From Epiperipatus broadwayi (taxonomy: Eukaryota > Onychophora > Udeonychophora > Euonychophora > Peripatidae), in the NCBI GenBank assembly GCA_028023455.1, contig JAQFVV010000153.1:310001-374000 (forward strand): a stretch of 64,000 nucleotides of DNA, written 5' to 3'. The position numbers and the translations under genes are program-made. Below the pieces are notes generated by a model. It had not been told where the DNA came from. It saw nothing but the letters and a program-made list of their open reading frames with translations, and ran no database searches. Of this stretch, positions 48,783 to 60,744 are shown piece after piece. Each line of letters starts with the position of its first letter. Within the stretch, counting starts at the first letter, position 1.

Positions 48783-49893
48783 GTAAAGAAAAACGAAATT
48801 AATACCATAGGTAATAAATAATAAATTTCCACATAAGTATATAGATAATAATTGTGAAAACAAAATTAAGTATAAAAAATAATATTTATTAACTGCTAAG
48901 CCAGATTTCAATATAGAGTATCTTTGTCATAGCATGGCTGATATAGGAGATTATCAAGAAAGTGTTGACATTTCCAACTGTATATAAAGATGAGTTACAG
49001 TGGTTGTAGATTTTAATAAATTTGTATATTTGCATGTATACATGTGTGTATAAATCATCCAATTGAGTTAAATGGCCAGTATTTTACTAAGGCAAATGCT
49101 ATTGGTTTTTATGTTAATCCCATTTAGAGAATTTATAATATACCAAGTTTCACTTTTTGTTTCCCATTGTTGCTCTCAAAATAAATGAATACTGAGCTAT
49201 AAGAAATGTCAGACTTGGCTCTATTATACAAGTGAATGTTTTGAGAAATTCTTGATTTCAAATTAGTATGAGTTTTAGAGTACATTGTCATTAAATAGGC
49301 TCATTAATAATTTTAAAGACTATCATTTACAATGACAAAACTCAACTTGTGTATAACTTGGACTGCCAGTTTTGTAATAACAGCTATTATAGTGAAACTC
49401 ATGTTAATTTGAAATTGAAAATTTCTCAACACATTCACTAGTATAATAGAGCCAAGTCCAACACAAAAAGACTACTGGCCATTCTTTTAAACCTGATGAC
49501 CCTAAAATCATTTTTCTTGTGAGCAATGACAGGAAACAAAAAATTAATGAAGCTTGGTATATTATAGTTTTTTAAACATCATTCCTTTAGTAAATACTGG
49601 TCATTTAATTTCATTGCTTGATTTACATGCACATATATTTACACATGCAAATATGCAAATTTATTAAAATCTACAACAGATGTAACTCATCTTTATATAC
49701 AGTTGGAAACGCCAACACTTTCTTGCTAATGTCCTATCTCAGTCATTCTTTGACAAAGATACTCCTTATTGAAAGCTTGGCTTAGCAGTTAATAAATATT
49801 GTATTTATACTTAAATTTGTTGCTGTAATTATTATCTAAATACTCTCATATGGAAATTGATTACTTATTACATTTTAATTTGTGTTTTCACTT
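48783..49893. repeat. Large fold-back element, about 1.1 kb
   Basis: Long imperfect arms of about 530 bp. Facing blocks include AATTTCC with GGAAATT, TAGATAATAATT with AATTATTATCTA, and ATTTATTAACTGCTAAGCC with GGCTTAGCAGTTAATAAAT. ACTGTATATAAAGATGAGTT and TTGGCTCTATTATAC also face their complements. The centre is near 49335. It is the largest inverted structure in the window and has no protein code. Small insertions and deletions between the arms suggest age. Confidence 0.85.
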
Positions 49894-49899
49894 TTTTTA

Positions 49900-50495
49900 A
49901 TTACTGTGCAACTATTTGACTTTTATTTAGCATGATCATTAAAAAGTTGTTGATTTTAATGTTTTTTATGTCTATTCATTATATAATTAAATAGTGACAT
50001 TTAACATATAGCAATTTTAGAAGCTGATGAAAACCTCCTAGCACCTTCTTTATTAAATTTAATTAATTATCTCATATTATGTCATCTTTTTAGTTGTTAA
50101 AGGAGATTTTATGATTATGTAATGTGAGATAAGTAAGTACTAAAAATATTTATCATCTTTTAAAATTATTTTATACATATGAGAGAGAGAGAGAGAGAGA
50201 GAGAGAAATAGTGATAGGGAAGATATTACTCACCAAATAGCTAATTGTGACAATTCCATTTTTTATTTTTCTCTATGTGAAATGTCTAGATACTAATTTA
50301 CTGACCAATATTTGGATGATTACCTAAATTGGTTGTGTATTAGCTATCTAAAAGAAAAATCTTAAACCTTACTGAAATCTGAAAAAAATTTCATGTTTTA
50401 CTCAGATCTAATTTAAATGAAAATCTATGTTCTATCCCTATACCAGGAAGACTTAAATATATATATATAATTAATAAAACAACTCATAAATTTCG
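49900..50495. other. AT-rich DNA with a (GA)n tract
   Basis: (GA)n occupies 50181-50206. Nothing else was recognised. Confidence 0.6.
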
Positions 50496-50499
50496 TAAC

Positions 50500-50720
50500 T
50501 TGCTTTTAAGCTTCCATTTAATGATCACTAGATGGAGCTTACCACTAGCTCTAATCAAACTTTATTTTATAAGTGCCGAAAGAGAAAGAATTCAAATTCT
50601 CTATCAGAAAGTCCCTATCTCCAGATCAATTGGTTTCGAGCTTGTGGCTCACCTCAGTGGAGCGCTGGGACTCCAGAAACTAGATCTAGTTATATCATAT
50701 TGCATTTAGATAAAGAACAT
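50500..50720. other. Less AT-rich block, unclassified
   Basis: Has two overlapping plus-strand frames (50500-50709 and 50532-50759) and GC-richer text (GTGGCTCACCTCAGTGGAGC). CTAGATGGAGCTTACCA resembles the edge of the palindrome at 27195 (ATAGATGGAGCTTTACCA). I cannot identify a protein. It could be a decayed exon, a 3' end of an unknown repeat, or a captured gene piece next to the hammerhead repeat. Confidence 0.3.
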
Positions 50721-50742
50721 ACATTGGACTCTTTTACTTTAA

Positions 50743-51340
50743 TACTTTTTAATATATAATTTTTTTCTACAGTACAGGTTTTTTCATACCTGCACTCCAA
50801 TATGTAGTATATAGGCTTTTGAACTCAGACTTTTATATGACCCTCAGATATCCATACTATCTTATACTGCTGACACACTTGATTACACATATGTCAAAAA
50901 CCTAAACAATCACCAGTATATGTATTTTGTGATAAACCAGCACACATCAGTTGGTCCAGGTTATCATCTCCACATATATATACAATCAATGCTCAGCTTA
51001 TATTAAGATAGCCGATCTTCATACTTTAATGAAAAGGCTTCAATCCATTCCACCCCACAATTCTTCGGTCATTCATTTTATTGAAAATCTGATGATGGAA
51101 AACTCAAAGTCCTTATTGGTGCCAACCTCATCCTACCCATGTTGACCATAAGTCACTCTAATCTCTTATGTATAGGATATAATCCATTTACATATATGAG
51201 GGATGGGCAGATATTACACCAATATATTTTAATATATAATTTTTTCTAGAGTGCAGGCTTTTTCATACCTGTTCTCCAATATGTAATATATAGGAGGTTT
51301 GAACTCAGACTTTCACATGACCCTCAACTTTTTATATTAA
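50743..51340 (-). repeat. Hammerhead repeat, copy H, partial tandem dimer
   Basis: A full minus-strand monomer plus about 110 bp of the next one. The block TTTTTCATACCTG, CTCCAATATGTA and GAACTCAGACTTT appears at 50780-50835 and again 480 bp later (GAACTCAGAC at 50821 and at 51301). The hammerhead lies at 50904-50973 and has CTGATGTG and CACAAAA, so it is inactive. The exact monomer length and head-to-tail order are what retrozymes and Sm-alpha-type repeats show. Confidence 0.85.
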
Positions 51341-51344
51341 AACT

Positions 51345-53265
51345 TTTAGCTATAAATCTTTTTACAACGTGTTTCTACAATTCATTTTAATTTCAAATAA
51401 ATATATTTTTGGAAGAAAAAATAATCTATAAGTTTATGATTATCTTTTATTTGGTTTTTAATAAAATTTATTATATCAACTACATACAATTGCCAAATTA
51501 TCTTTCAGATAGCCAATCGATAACAGAACTAGCTAACTAGTCAATTATTGATCAGAAAATGTATATTTGTTATTAGTTGGCATGGAATAATGCAATCAAT
51601 TTAAAAAAGGGACTAAAATAGCAAAACTAAAAAATTAATTTAAAAAAAATTCATTTGTTAGTTGTTTATTAGATGTGATTTTACAACTTATAAGTACATA
51701 ATAACATCTATGACTACTACATAAAATGAATTATAAAGACATTTAAATATTTTATCATTATTTTAAAATTAATAAATCAATCCACAAAAACTTTCTGGAT
51801 AACATTTTAAAGTTTTGAATAAAATTATCAGTGGATAAATTATAATTAAATATGGTTGTATGCAGTGATTTACTGCATAAAAAAATGTTTTGATTAAATT
51901 AGTTTTTAAATAATTTCATTTTGATTCAAAAACGTAATTCAATTACAAGTTGTTTATAATCTTGGAGTTTTTTAAAAAAATTATTAAGAAATAGATGGAT
52001 AATTTTCAGTAGTATAAAATGCCAAATTTATTAAGGATCTGATATTCCTGATGTAAATTTTAATTATCTATTTGTAAAAATATCAATATCACATCTAGAC
52101 TTAAAAACCTGTTCAAAATATTTTAGCCCAGCATAACTATCAAACTTTTGTATGGTGTACTAGACTGTTTTATATATTTTTAATTTTTTTAAGATATATA
52201 AATTGGTGATACATTATATTAGACTTATGAATAAATTAAATGTTGATATTATAAGAGACATGATTAACTCGAAGGACAAAAATTTTCCACATAATTATGC
52301 TGATGTATTGCATAAATTTTTGAATATTTCTGTTGTCAAAATAATTATTCAATTGACTAGTATGCCCAATATTATATTTTTATAATATTAGTTGTAACTG
52401 ATGACAAGAATTTTCATTTCAATTCCTCAATTGCTTCTTATATAATGCTATTAAAATTGAATAAAACCTTTAAGTCTTTTTTTATTTTTTTTTCATATGT
52501 GTTAATTCTTCTATCTTCTTTAATTATTGTCAAAGATAAACTTATAATGACAAAGCCCTTAATCTCTTCTGTGATTGCCAAATGGGCTTATTTGACAAAT
52601 TCACTGTTAGTTAAAGGTTTCTAGCACTGAAGCTGCCAGCAAGTTTATAAACTAGCATTAACAATATTAAAATTTGAATTGTTGTTAATTACATTTTAAA
52701 CTAGTAATTAGTTATATATATATATATATATATATATAACTAATTACTATATATACCTGTATATATATATATATATATATACAGGTAATAATTTTATATT
52801 ACATTTTGTAAAGTAGTATTATTTCAAATTATATTTTTTTAAATACTCATAAAACTTGTGTTATATATATGACATGTACAACTGCTACTATTAATAGTAA
52901 AGATTCAATTATTTTGTTAAAGATCATTAAACACTCAGCACTTATTGTCTACTTTTCTTATTATAAATATTCACTGAAATTTATATTGAATTTATTAATA
53001 TGATATGTAATATTAATGAATAATACATTGAAATATTTTGATAGTATTAAAATGGAAATTGATGTGTTTTCTTAATAAATAAAATTTTTAAATTTTTATC
53101 ATGCTATAAAAATGATAAGCATTTTTTATAAAAACAATTTTGAATAGTCTTTTGTTTTAAAGCTGATCTACCTATTTTGATAATAAAATTAAAAATATTT
53201 AACTATTACATTAAGTGAGATATTTTTAGTTTTACAAAGCATTTCTTTCACTTATTAAAAAAATA
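51345..53265. other. AT-rich DNA with nested AT palindromes
   Basis: No gene found. 52692-52786 holds two adjacent hairpins: TAGTAATTAGTTATAT with its complement around (AT)n, then ACCTGTATAT with ATATACAGGT around (AT)n. Confidence 0.55.
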
Positions 53266-53281
53266 TGTTTGTTACTAGCCT

Positions 53282-53734
53282 TTAAAATAATAAAAAGTCA
53301 AGTCAGATATCACATGACCTAATTTAATAAAGCTCATATTTACAAATGTTACATATAGAGCTCATAAAATAAGCTCTTAATAAGCTTTGAGAATATCCTC
53401 AATCCCAGACCAGTTTCTGCTTCTGGCATCTTCTATTTGAGTTAGATAGCTGGATTAGAAGACATATGGATGTCTGACAATTTCAGATTTTCTACTCAAT
53501 AGTTATACATTAGATAAATTGATGGGCTGTTTTTTTGCTTCTGGAATTGTCAGTGAGGTGCCAGGATATTTGATCATTAGATTAGATAAAGTGCTGAGAT
53601 TGTCCTTCTATTTTTAATCTAATGGTTAAATATTCTGGCATCTCACTGACAATACCAGAAGCAGAAACCAGTCTGGAGTTGAAGATATTCTCAAAGCTTG
53701 TTAAGAGCTTATTGTGTGAGCTCTATATATAGCA
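53282..53734. mobile_element. TIR repeat with direct repeats, copy 2
   Basis: Same leader (AAAAGTCAAGTCAGATATCA) and interior as 8186-8565. TIRs are ATATAGAGCTCATAAAATA and TATTGTGTGAGCTCTATAT. Flanking GTTACTAGCCT (53271-53281) and GTTATTAGCCT (53735-53745) match in 10 of 11 bases. The interior is longer than in copy 1, with an extra ATTAGATAAA-containing duplicated part. Non-coding. Confidence 0.75.
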
Positions 53735-53749
53735 GTTATTAGCCTAAAT

Positions 53750-55180
53750 AGGTATTCATTATTAAATTTAAGAAGTTTGTTCAATTATGCTTGAGCCTTT
53801 TACAATTATTAAAAATAACTATTAGATTTTTTTTACTTGATTGTCATAGAATTTATTCTAATATTTATGTATATTTAATCATATGTATTGAAAGAGATAA
53901 ATATCAATAGGCCAGAGAAATACTTTTTCAGGTTGTGCTCAGTCTATGCGTCGGTTATAATTTGGAATTAAAACAAAATAGAAAAACTACAAAAGTTTAA
54001 CTACTTACCAATTAACTAGCCCAAATTTATTATTTTTTTCTATTAATATTTCTGTTTTGAGAATGTTCAAGAACTTTTAACCATGAAGAAGTTGTTTAAC
54101 CCACAACTAGTAAAATGTTCTAATATAAATGCTTCACATGGTAAACATATCTTTCTATTAGAAAAATATTATTTTATATAATAATTATAAATCCAAATGG
54201 GCATTTAAAAGAAGTAAAACAAATAAAATAAATACCATCTCATATGTATTGTTTTCACTGTCAGTATTAGTAGAATCTTTTCTCTAAGTATTGATTTGTA
54301 AGCAATTTTTGCTAATACTTTTAAAATTCCAAATGTTGAATTTTCTTTTACTGTTTCAAATGTTTGTATGAAATGAATAATTTGACAGCTGAAATATGTA
54401 ATATTTGGAAGAAATTGCTATTGATCAGTATAATCTTTAAATTTTATTATCTGCTAGAACAGGTACATGAAAACTTTATGCAGCAAAAAGTAATATCTTG
54501 CAAAATTTTCATAGAGTTCAATTGAAAGCATTCTTTTAGAAAAATTACAATCAGATATTATAATAAAATAAATTTGATTTTTATTATACAAAGAATCACT
54601 TACAAAAAATATTATATTTATATAAAATAAAAAAATAGAAAAAAAAAACTATTTAAACAAAAATTAGAGGATCAGTATTACTTAAGTATAGACTGCATAC
54701 AGTAAGACATTAATAAACTCCAAAAAGAGTGACATAAAACTTATATTATGTAGAGTAAATTCAAATTAATTTGATTTTTGTAAAATAGAGATGTATTTAG
54801 AAATATATTAAGATGGATGCCTGTTCAATTTAAAAAATAATATGAAATTAGAGCATTTGAAAATCGATGGTGGTAAAATTTATCACATGTAGCTATTGCA
54901 GATTAAGATTGTTTGCCTCAAAATATATATACATACAAGTGCAATATATTTTTACTCTTTTTTTAGAGGTATCTATTTAAGAATGACTAATCAATAAGTA
55001 ATAAATAGTATATATTTCTCAAGCTTAAATAAATAGCTATAAATTACTGTAAATAGAATGAATTGCTCTATTTAATGCATATTTTAATATTGAAAAGAAA
55101 AACTTATGGGTTACTTTTTTTTAGCTAAACATACAAGTTTGTATATTTCTATCATCTAATATGAGTATTGAATGTCTATA
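53750..55180. other. AT-rich DNA, no recognised feature
   Basis: No gene or named repeat was seen. Confidence 0.5.
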
Positions 55181-55184
55181 AAAA

Positions 55185-55700
55185 AAAATTAACTTTATTA
55201 ACTTATTTCAAATACATTCAACTGTTAGCTACAACACACAGATTAGTATATACACAACATTTCAAGAGGTATTATTCCCACCTCTTCTTCATGTGTTGGT
55301 GTCCTGACAAATGACAATACTAGCATGGGACTTGAACCTGAACCCTTAGATTCTTTGATTATTGAATTTTAAAATAACACTCTAACCAACTGAGGCATCC
55401 TGCCAAATGCTCATTTGGTTAGAGCATTACCTTAAAATTCAATGCTCAAAAACTAAGGGTCCAGGTTCAAGTCTCATATTAGTATTGTTACTAGTCAGAC
55501 TAGCAACACTTGAAGAAGAGTAAATAATACCTCTTGAAACATTGTGCATATACTAAACAGTGTGCTATTACTAACAGTTGAATGTATTTGGAATATTTAA
55601 ATAAAGTTAATTTTTTTTCTAAAGACATAATACTCATATTAGATGATGGAAATAGTCCAACATCTAACTACAACTAAAACACCATCATCACAAACCTTCA
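55185..55700. mobile_element. Two Leu-tRNA-like SINEs head to head
   Basis: A minus copy (55185-55398) and a plus copy (55405-55700) meet at their tRNA-like heads around CTAACCAACTGAGG and TTTGGTTAGAGCATTACC. The plus head has CCTTAAAATTCAATGC (anticodon arm), AAGGGTCCAGGTTCAAGTC (B box region) and then the SINE body with CCTCTTGAAACATTGTGC and CAGTTGAATGTATTTGG. The arms pair almost fully, so the RNA would form a long hairpin. Confidence 0.8.
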
Positions 55701-56063
55701 GGGAATCACATACAAGCTTGTATTATATGTTATATATAAGATTAAAAGAAAAAAATGTCACTAAATTGTTGAAGGCAGGGGAAAGTCATTCTCTTTAGAG
55801 AAACATGGAAATAGATAACAAAATTCTATTGTTCAATTTATACAATGGAATGATAGTTTACTATTTTCATTCTTTGTTTTATCTATTAGTTAAAATTAAT
55901 TAGTTAACCATTTATAAATCTCTAATTAATAGTTAGGTGAATTGACCATAACCTGGTTATCAATGAGTTAAAATTCTAAATTTTCTAGTTTCTTTTGAAA
56001 TTGAAATCCCAAATCATAGATATGCATGTTAGTGAACAACATCACAAGATCTTTTATGTAGGG

Positions 56064-56550
56064 CAGGGGTGGGCAATTGTTTTGGCTTGAGGGCCACAGA
56101 GGTTGGTGGAGGGCCACATTGGGGGCCACTTTGTAAAAGTGAAGGTTAGAGGAGGGCCGCACCTTTTTTCATGATGCAATAAACACACTGCTTTATACCC
56201 TGTATTACCAAAGAAATATTTTTTTGTCCATTCTTCATTAAACACATGGCATTCATCACTGATTTTTTTGGAGGGTTCATGGTTTCACTAAAGTTGGAAA
56301 TGTATATATTTGCTAATGCAAAGACAAAATTGAAATTAAGTAGATCAACTGGAAAAGCCCTGTATATAGTATCTACACTGTGCATGTGTATTGATGTGGC
56401 CATCCTAGTGGAAAATAAGAGACGAATCTTCAGTCATGCACAGGAAGGACATTTCAGTTCAAGATGGATTTTCCTGATTGTCTTGGAGGGCCGCATAAAA
56501 ACTGTTAGAGGGCCGCATGTGGCCCTCAGGCCACTATTTGCCCACTCCTG
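56064..56550. mobile_element. hAT-type MITE, 487 bp
   Basis: Terminal inverted repeats CAGGGGTGGGCAA and TTGCCCACTCCTG, with further GC-rich subterminal blocks (GAGGGCCACA on the left, TGTGGCCCTC on the right). The flanks are an exact 8-bp duplication, ATGTAGGG, at 56056-56063 and 56551-56558. An 8-bp duplication with CAGNG ends is diagnostic of hAT elements. It encodes no transposase: the frames of up to 101 residues inside show no hAT domain. It therefore needs an autonomous relative elsewhere. It is much richer in GC than the flanks. Confidence 0.95.
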
Positions 56551-56559
56551 ATGTAGGGC

Positions 56560-58320
56560 ATATATATAAGCTAATATGTGTATTGATATATAAACACACA
56601 TAAAGACATAATTATATTTTGTTATAGAACAAATACCATTTTTTATGTGTACACTAATGAACTTCGTTTAGTCATGTGTGAAACCTTTTCAATCAATTCA
56701 TTTAACTGCAACTGTTAAATTGCTCTTGCTTTTATAACTTAAATTTACTGAAACAACCCGTTGTTAATAGGTACATGCATTCAGGGTTAATATACCTAGT
56801 CCTATTAATTAATAAGATAATTGTGTAAAAACTGTTGTCCTTGAAACTGAAATGTTTTAAGGCTCATATTTGATAAGTCATAAATGTCTAGGGAAAAAAA
56901 ATTAAATATACTTTATTGTGGAAAAAAAAAATTCCTTAATGATTAGTTGGACTTTGAACTATAGAGCGTATTTAAGACAATGCTGAAAAATGCCTAAAGA
57001 AATATTACAAAGCGAGGCGAAAAAAACTAATATTTTTAATAATTGTTAGTGATGATATTTTGATTAAGAGAAAGTCCATTTTGTGTTGCTTGGATCATAG
57101 CTCTGTTTATGAAAATTATTAGAAAAATTCTAACAGTAAAATCTGTTCAATTTTACATTTGAAAATACTTCTGTTAATTGTAATTTTTATGCTAATTACT
57201 ATAATTAAATGTAGTTTTATTCTAAATTGTTGTGAAATTTATTTCACCATGTGGAAACGTATAAATTACTCATAAAACCGGAATATTATTTTTTTTAAAA
57301 ATTTTAAATCGTACTGATAAAATCACAATATAAATAACTTATTTAGAAAAATATGATTTTAATTAATAATATAATTGATTATTTGTTAAATACAATTGTT
57401 TAATGATTTTAAGATGTACAAATTCGTAGGAATGTATACCGTATTTAAAAACTTGAGTTTTAAGTGAGAGCTTTGTTGGACAATTATTAACAAGATTTTT
57501 TTTAAAGAAATATTTTTAGAGATATTTTTTTGTCAAACAGTAAATCAACTTTTAATAATCGTTCAATTATATACAGCAAAAAGTTTTTAAAGCGTTGTAT
57601 AAGTAAGATGAATTCAGTCAATGTTATTGGGAGGAGGTACTTACAAAAGAAGAACGTTGGCATACATTATCAAAATTTACTAATAGCTTTATATCAGATT
57701 AATTAATGAATAATTCCAAAACGTGAAATCATTCAGATTAGGATATTACTTTTTGGTATAATATTGTGATTGAATTCACATTATCTTTCTGATTTATGCC
57801 AAAAGAATGATTCAATATTATTGTTTATGATACTTTTTTCCTTTATCGATGATTTATATGAAACCGCTCCTTTAGTTCTCATACATTACTTTATGAAGTA
57901 TCAAATACAATGTTGCACAGTCAATGGAATCAAGAAAAGCATTACTTCTCTTTAATAATTATATCTTTTTTAAAAAATATTTTTATATTTATCATATTTA
58001 AAAAAAAAATTGTTTATAAATTATTATAATCCTAGCTGGTCTATTAAATAAAATTTATATGTTCCTTTCATAATGTTATAATCTGATAATAATTTGTTGC
58101 CTTGCTGCCTCTTATGTACAAGTTCTAGCAGGTACAGTTTTTGAATTAAATCAGTAGTAAAAATGAATTTATACAATTGCTGGCTACCTTGATATGATAG
58201 TAATTCAAAGATATTCATAATAGTCCATGTATTATTTTAACTCAATGGAATTTAATTTTTGAATTAAATTCAAACTATAATGCTAGTCATTTTTGATTTT
58301 GAACTATTTTCATAATCTAA
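56560..58320. other. AT-rich DNA, no recognised feature
   Basis: No gene found. A minus frame at 58024-58218 shares the phrase FELLSY with a minus frame at 25440-25655. This might be a distant repeat, but the similarity is short. Confidence 0.45.
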
Positions 58321-58324
58321 TATT

Positions 58325-58616
58325 AAGTATTGAATGTCTTCAGAAAATGTTAACATTATTTAAATTTTTTAATTACATTCAACAGTAACTAACAGCACAC
58401 AAGTTAGTATTTGCACAACATTTTAAGAGATATTACTTTCTCTTCTTCAAGTGTTACAGGCTTGACAAGTGATAGTACTAGCTTGGAAATAACCTGGACC
58501 CTTAGATTTATGAATATTGCACTTTTAAGGGAACACTCAACAACTGAAGAAGAGATAATAATACCTCTCAAAACATTGTGCATATATTAACTTGTGAGCT
58601 ATTACTAACAGTTGAA
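58325..58616. mobile_element. Leu-tRNA-like SINE fold-back, second example
   Basis: A minus copy (58325-58540) is followed by a 5'-shortened plus copy (58541-58616, with AATACCTCTCAAAACATTG and CTATTACTAACAGTTGAAT). The plus part lacks its tRNA head. The same family as 12101-12415. Confidence 0.7.
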
Positions 58617-58631
58617 TATAGAGTTTACATG

Positions 58632-59050
58632 TAATTATAAGGGATTTGACCACAGACTTTCAACCTCCTTTCAGCTATGCAATCTATCATATACACTCAA
58701 TACACATGACCACACACATGTCAAAAAGATAAACAATATTCAATATACATATTTTGTGCTGAATCAGTACTCATCAGTTGGTCTAGATCATCATCTCCCA
58801 TATATATATATATATATATATGGTTTATATTAAGATAGCTAATCTTCAAACTTTAATGGACAGTCTTTTATCCACTTCATCCTCCAACTCTTCAGCCATC
58901 CATACCATTGAAAATCTGATGATAGAATGCCCAAATCCCTTGTTGATGTGAATGAATATTTCTGTCATACCCATGTTGACTTTAAGTTCCTCTGATCTCT
59001 CATTTATAGGACCTTATCCATTTAAGTACAGAGAAGAGGGACTGGCAGGA
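58632..59050 (-). repeat. Hammerhead repeat, copy I
   Basis: Minus-strand monomer with the 3' blocks, a hammerhead at 58729-58800 (CTGATGAG and CACAAAA, so G12 is lost), an (AT)n run and the 5' blocks (reverse of CCAACTCTTCAGCCATCC, ATACCCATGTTGACTTTAAG). It faces copy J across the AT-rich hairpins at 59070-59165. Confidence 0.8.
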
Positions 59051-59069
59051 TACAAGCTAAATGTGTAAT

Positions 59070-59165
59070 ATTTTGAATAGAAACATATATATATATATAT
59101 ATATATGTTTCTATATATATATATGTTTATATCCAAGTATATATATATATATATATATATATACT
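59070..59165. repeat. Paired AT hairpins between copies I and J
   Basis: AGAAACATATAT with ATATGTTTCT, then CCAAGTATAT with ATATACTTGG, each around (AT)n. They mark the junction of two inverted hammerhead repeats. Confidence 0.8.
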
Positions 59166-59670
59166 TGGAGTTGAAAGGAGCTTGAAAATCATGCTCAAAT
59201 CCCCTATAATTACCTTTAACCTCTTAATATATATATATATGCTTCTATTCAAAATATTACAGATTAAGCATGTATCCTGCACATTCCTCTTCTGTTTATT
59301 TAAATGGACATGGTTCTACACATGAAGGGTCACAGTGTCTCAAAGTAAATATGGGCATCATAATAATATTGCTATCAACAAAGGATTTGGGCATTCTATC
59401 ATCAGACTTTCAATGGTATGGATTGCTGAAGAGTTGGAGGATGGAGTAGTTTGATGCCTGTGCATTAAAGTTTGAAGTATTTCTATCTTAATATAAAATG
59501 AGCACTGATTATACATATGTGGGAGATGATCATCCAGACCAAATGGTGGTTCATCACAAATTATGTATATTGGAAATCATGTATCTTTTTCACATGTGTG
59601 TGGTCATATGTATCAATTATATGAGATAGAAGAGATCCCTGAAGGGAGTTGAAAGTTTGTATTCAGAAAA
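59165..59670 (+). repeat. Hammerhead repeat, copy J, partial tandem
   Basis: Opens with the 3' tail of a preceding unit (GAGCTTGAAAATCATGCTC, AAATCCCC), then a full monomer to the tail at about 59640-59665, an offset near 470 bp. The ribozyme (59521-59590) has lost the CTGATGA segment by deletion and reads CACAAAT at the junction, so it is dead. Confidence 0.8.
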
Positions 59671-59689
59671 GCCTATTAATTCATTATTT

Positions 59690-60740
59690 TTTTTTCATAA
59701 TTTTTCTATCAAAAATTGTTGTATAATTATAGTCCTGCATGTTAATTTTTATATTTTGGTGCATTATTTTACTAATAGATTTTATTTCTTTTGCATTTGC
59801 TAAGAAGAGATGAGATTCATATCTTTTTTAAAAAAAATTGAAATCATTGGCTATGATCTCTTGTAATTGTTCACTCTTGAACATTATGATATTAAATTAA
59901 TGTGTTAGGAGATGGTTGGCTGAGATATTCCATATATGTGGTAGAATAATAACTTAAATTTTATGAATTGTGGTTCATAGTTCCACACCCTTTTTTTGGA
60001 AAGTATTATAACAATATCATAAATAGTCTAGATTTAGGGATAATAAAGTTTTGATATATATATATATATATACACATTAATGTTAATAAAGAAAGGAAAT
60101 GGCTGTTTTCATAGATTTGCATTTAATTTGTTTTAAATATTGGGAACTTTCTTATGAGGAAAATATATATATAGAAACAGCTTATTTTTATATAGCCTAC
60201 TTTAGGGTAAACATCTTTCCAACAACTTCAATAAAGGAAATAAATAAACTCATTAGTCTCTAGTTTATTTATTATCCATGTTTGGAAAGTTAGTTAGACT
60301 GGCCATGTTCCATTTATCTATATTTTTTTTTTTTTTTAAATGCAAGTTTTATTTTCATCCTATGAACTACTATAGGTAAATGTTAAAAATTAATCATCAA
60401 ATATCCAAAATAAAATCTGCTACTGGCTATAACATTACAGCTAAAAATTATATATAAATAAATACAAAAATATACAAAGTGACCGTGTAATACTGTTTAT
60501 CGTTTATATATTAACCAAAAATTGCATATTATATGTATATTTTGCCATTTAAAAATTACTTTTATAAAATTTTCACGAATGAAAATCTTAACCTATTTTT
60601 AGGGAATTGCTATATAATCTGAATAGTCATTAATGTATTTATCTGAAATGGATGGCGTCAAAGTTGTGAGTGGAGGGAGTTTGACAATGGTAAATGAAAA
60701 CGTAACAATTTACTCTAAATAAATATTTTGCATATAATAG
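59690..60740. other. AT-rich DNA, no recognised feature
   Basis: Contains (TA)n near 60053-60072 and a T run near 60327. No gene recognised. Confidence 0.5.
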
Positions 60741-60744
60741 AGAT

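Noticed and set aside
56246-56551. A 101-residue frame inside the hAT MITE
   Set aside because: It shows no hAT transposase motif and runs into the terminal inverted repeat. It is a chance frame of a non-autonomous element.
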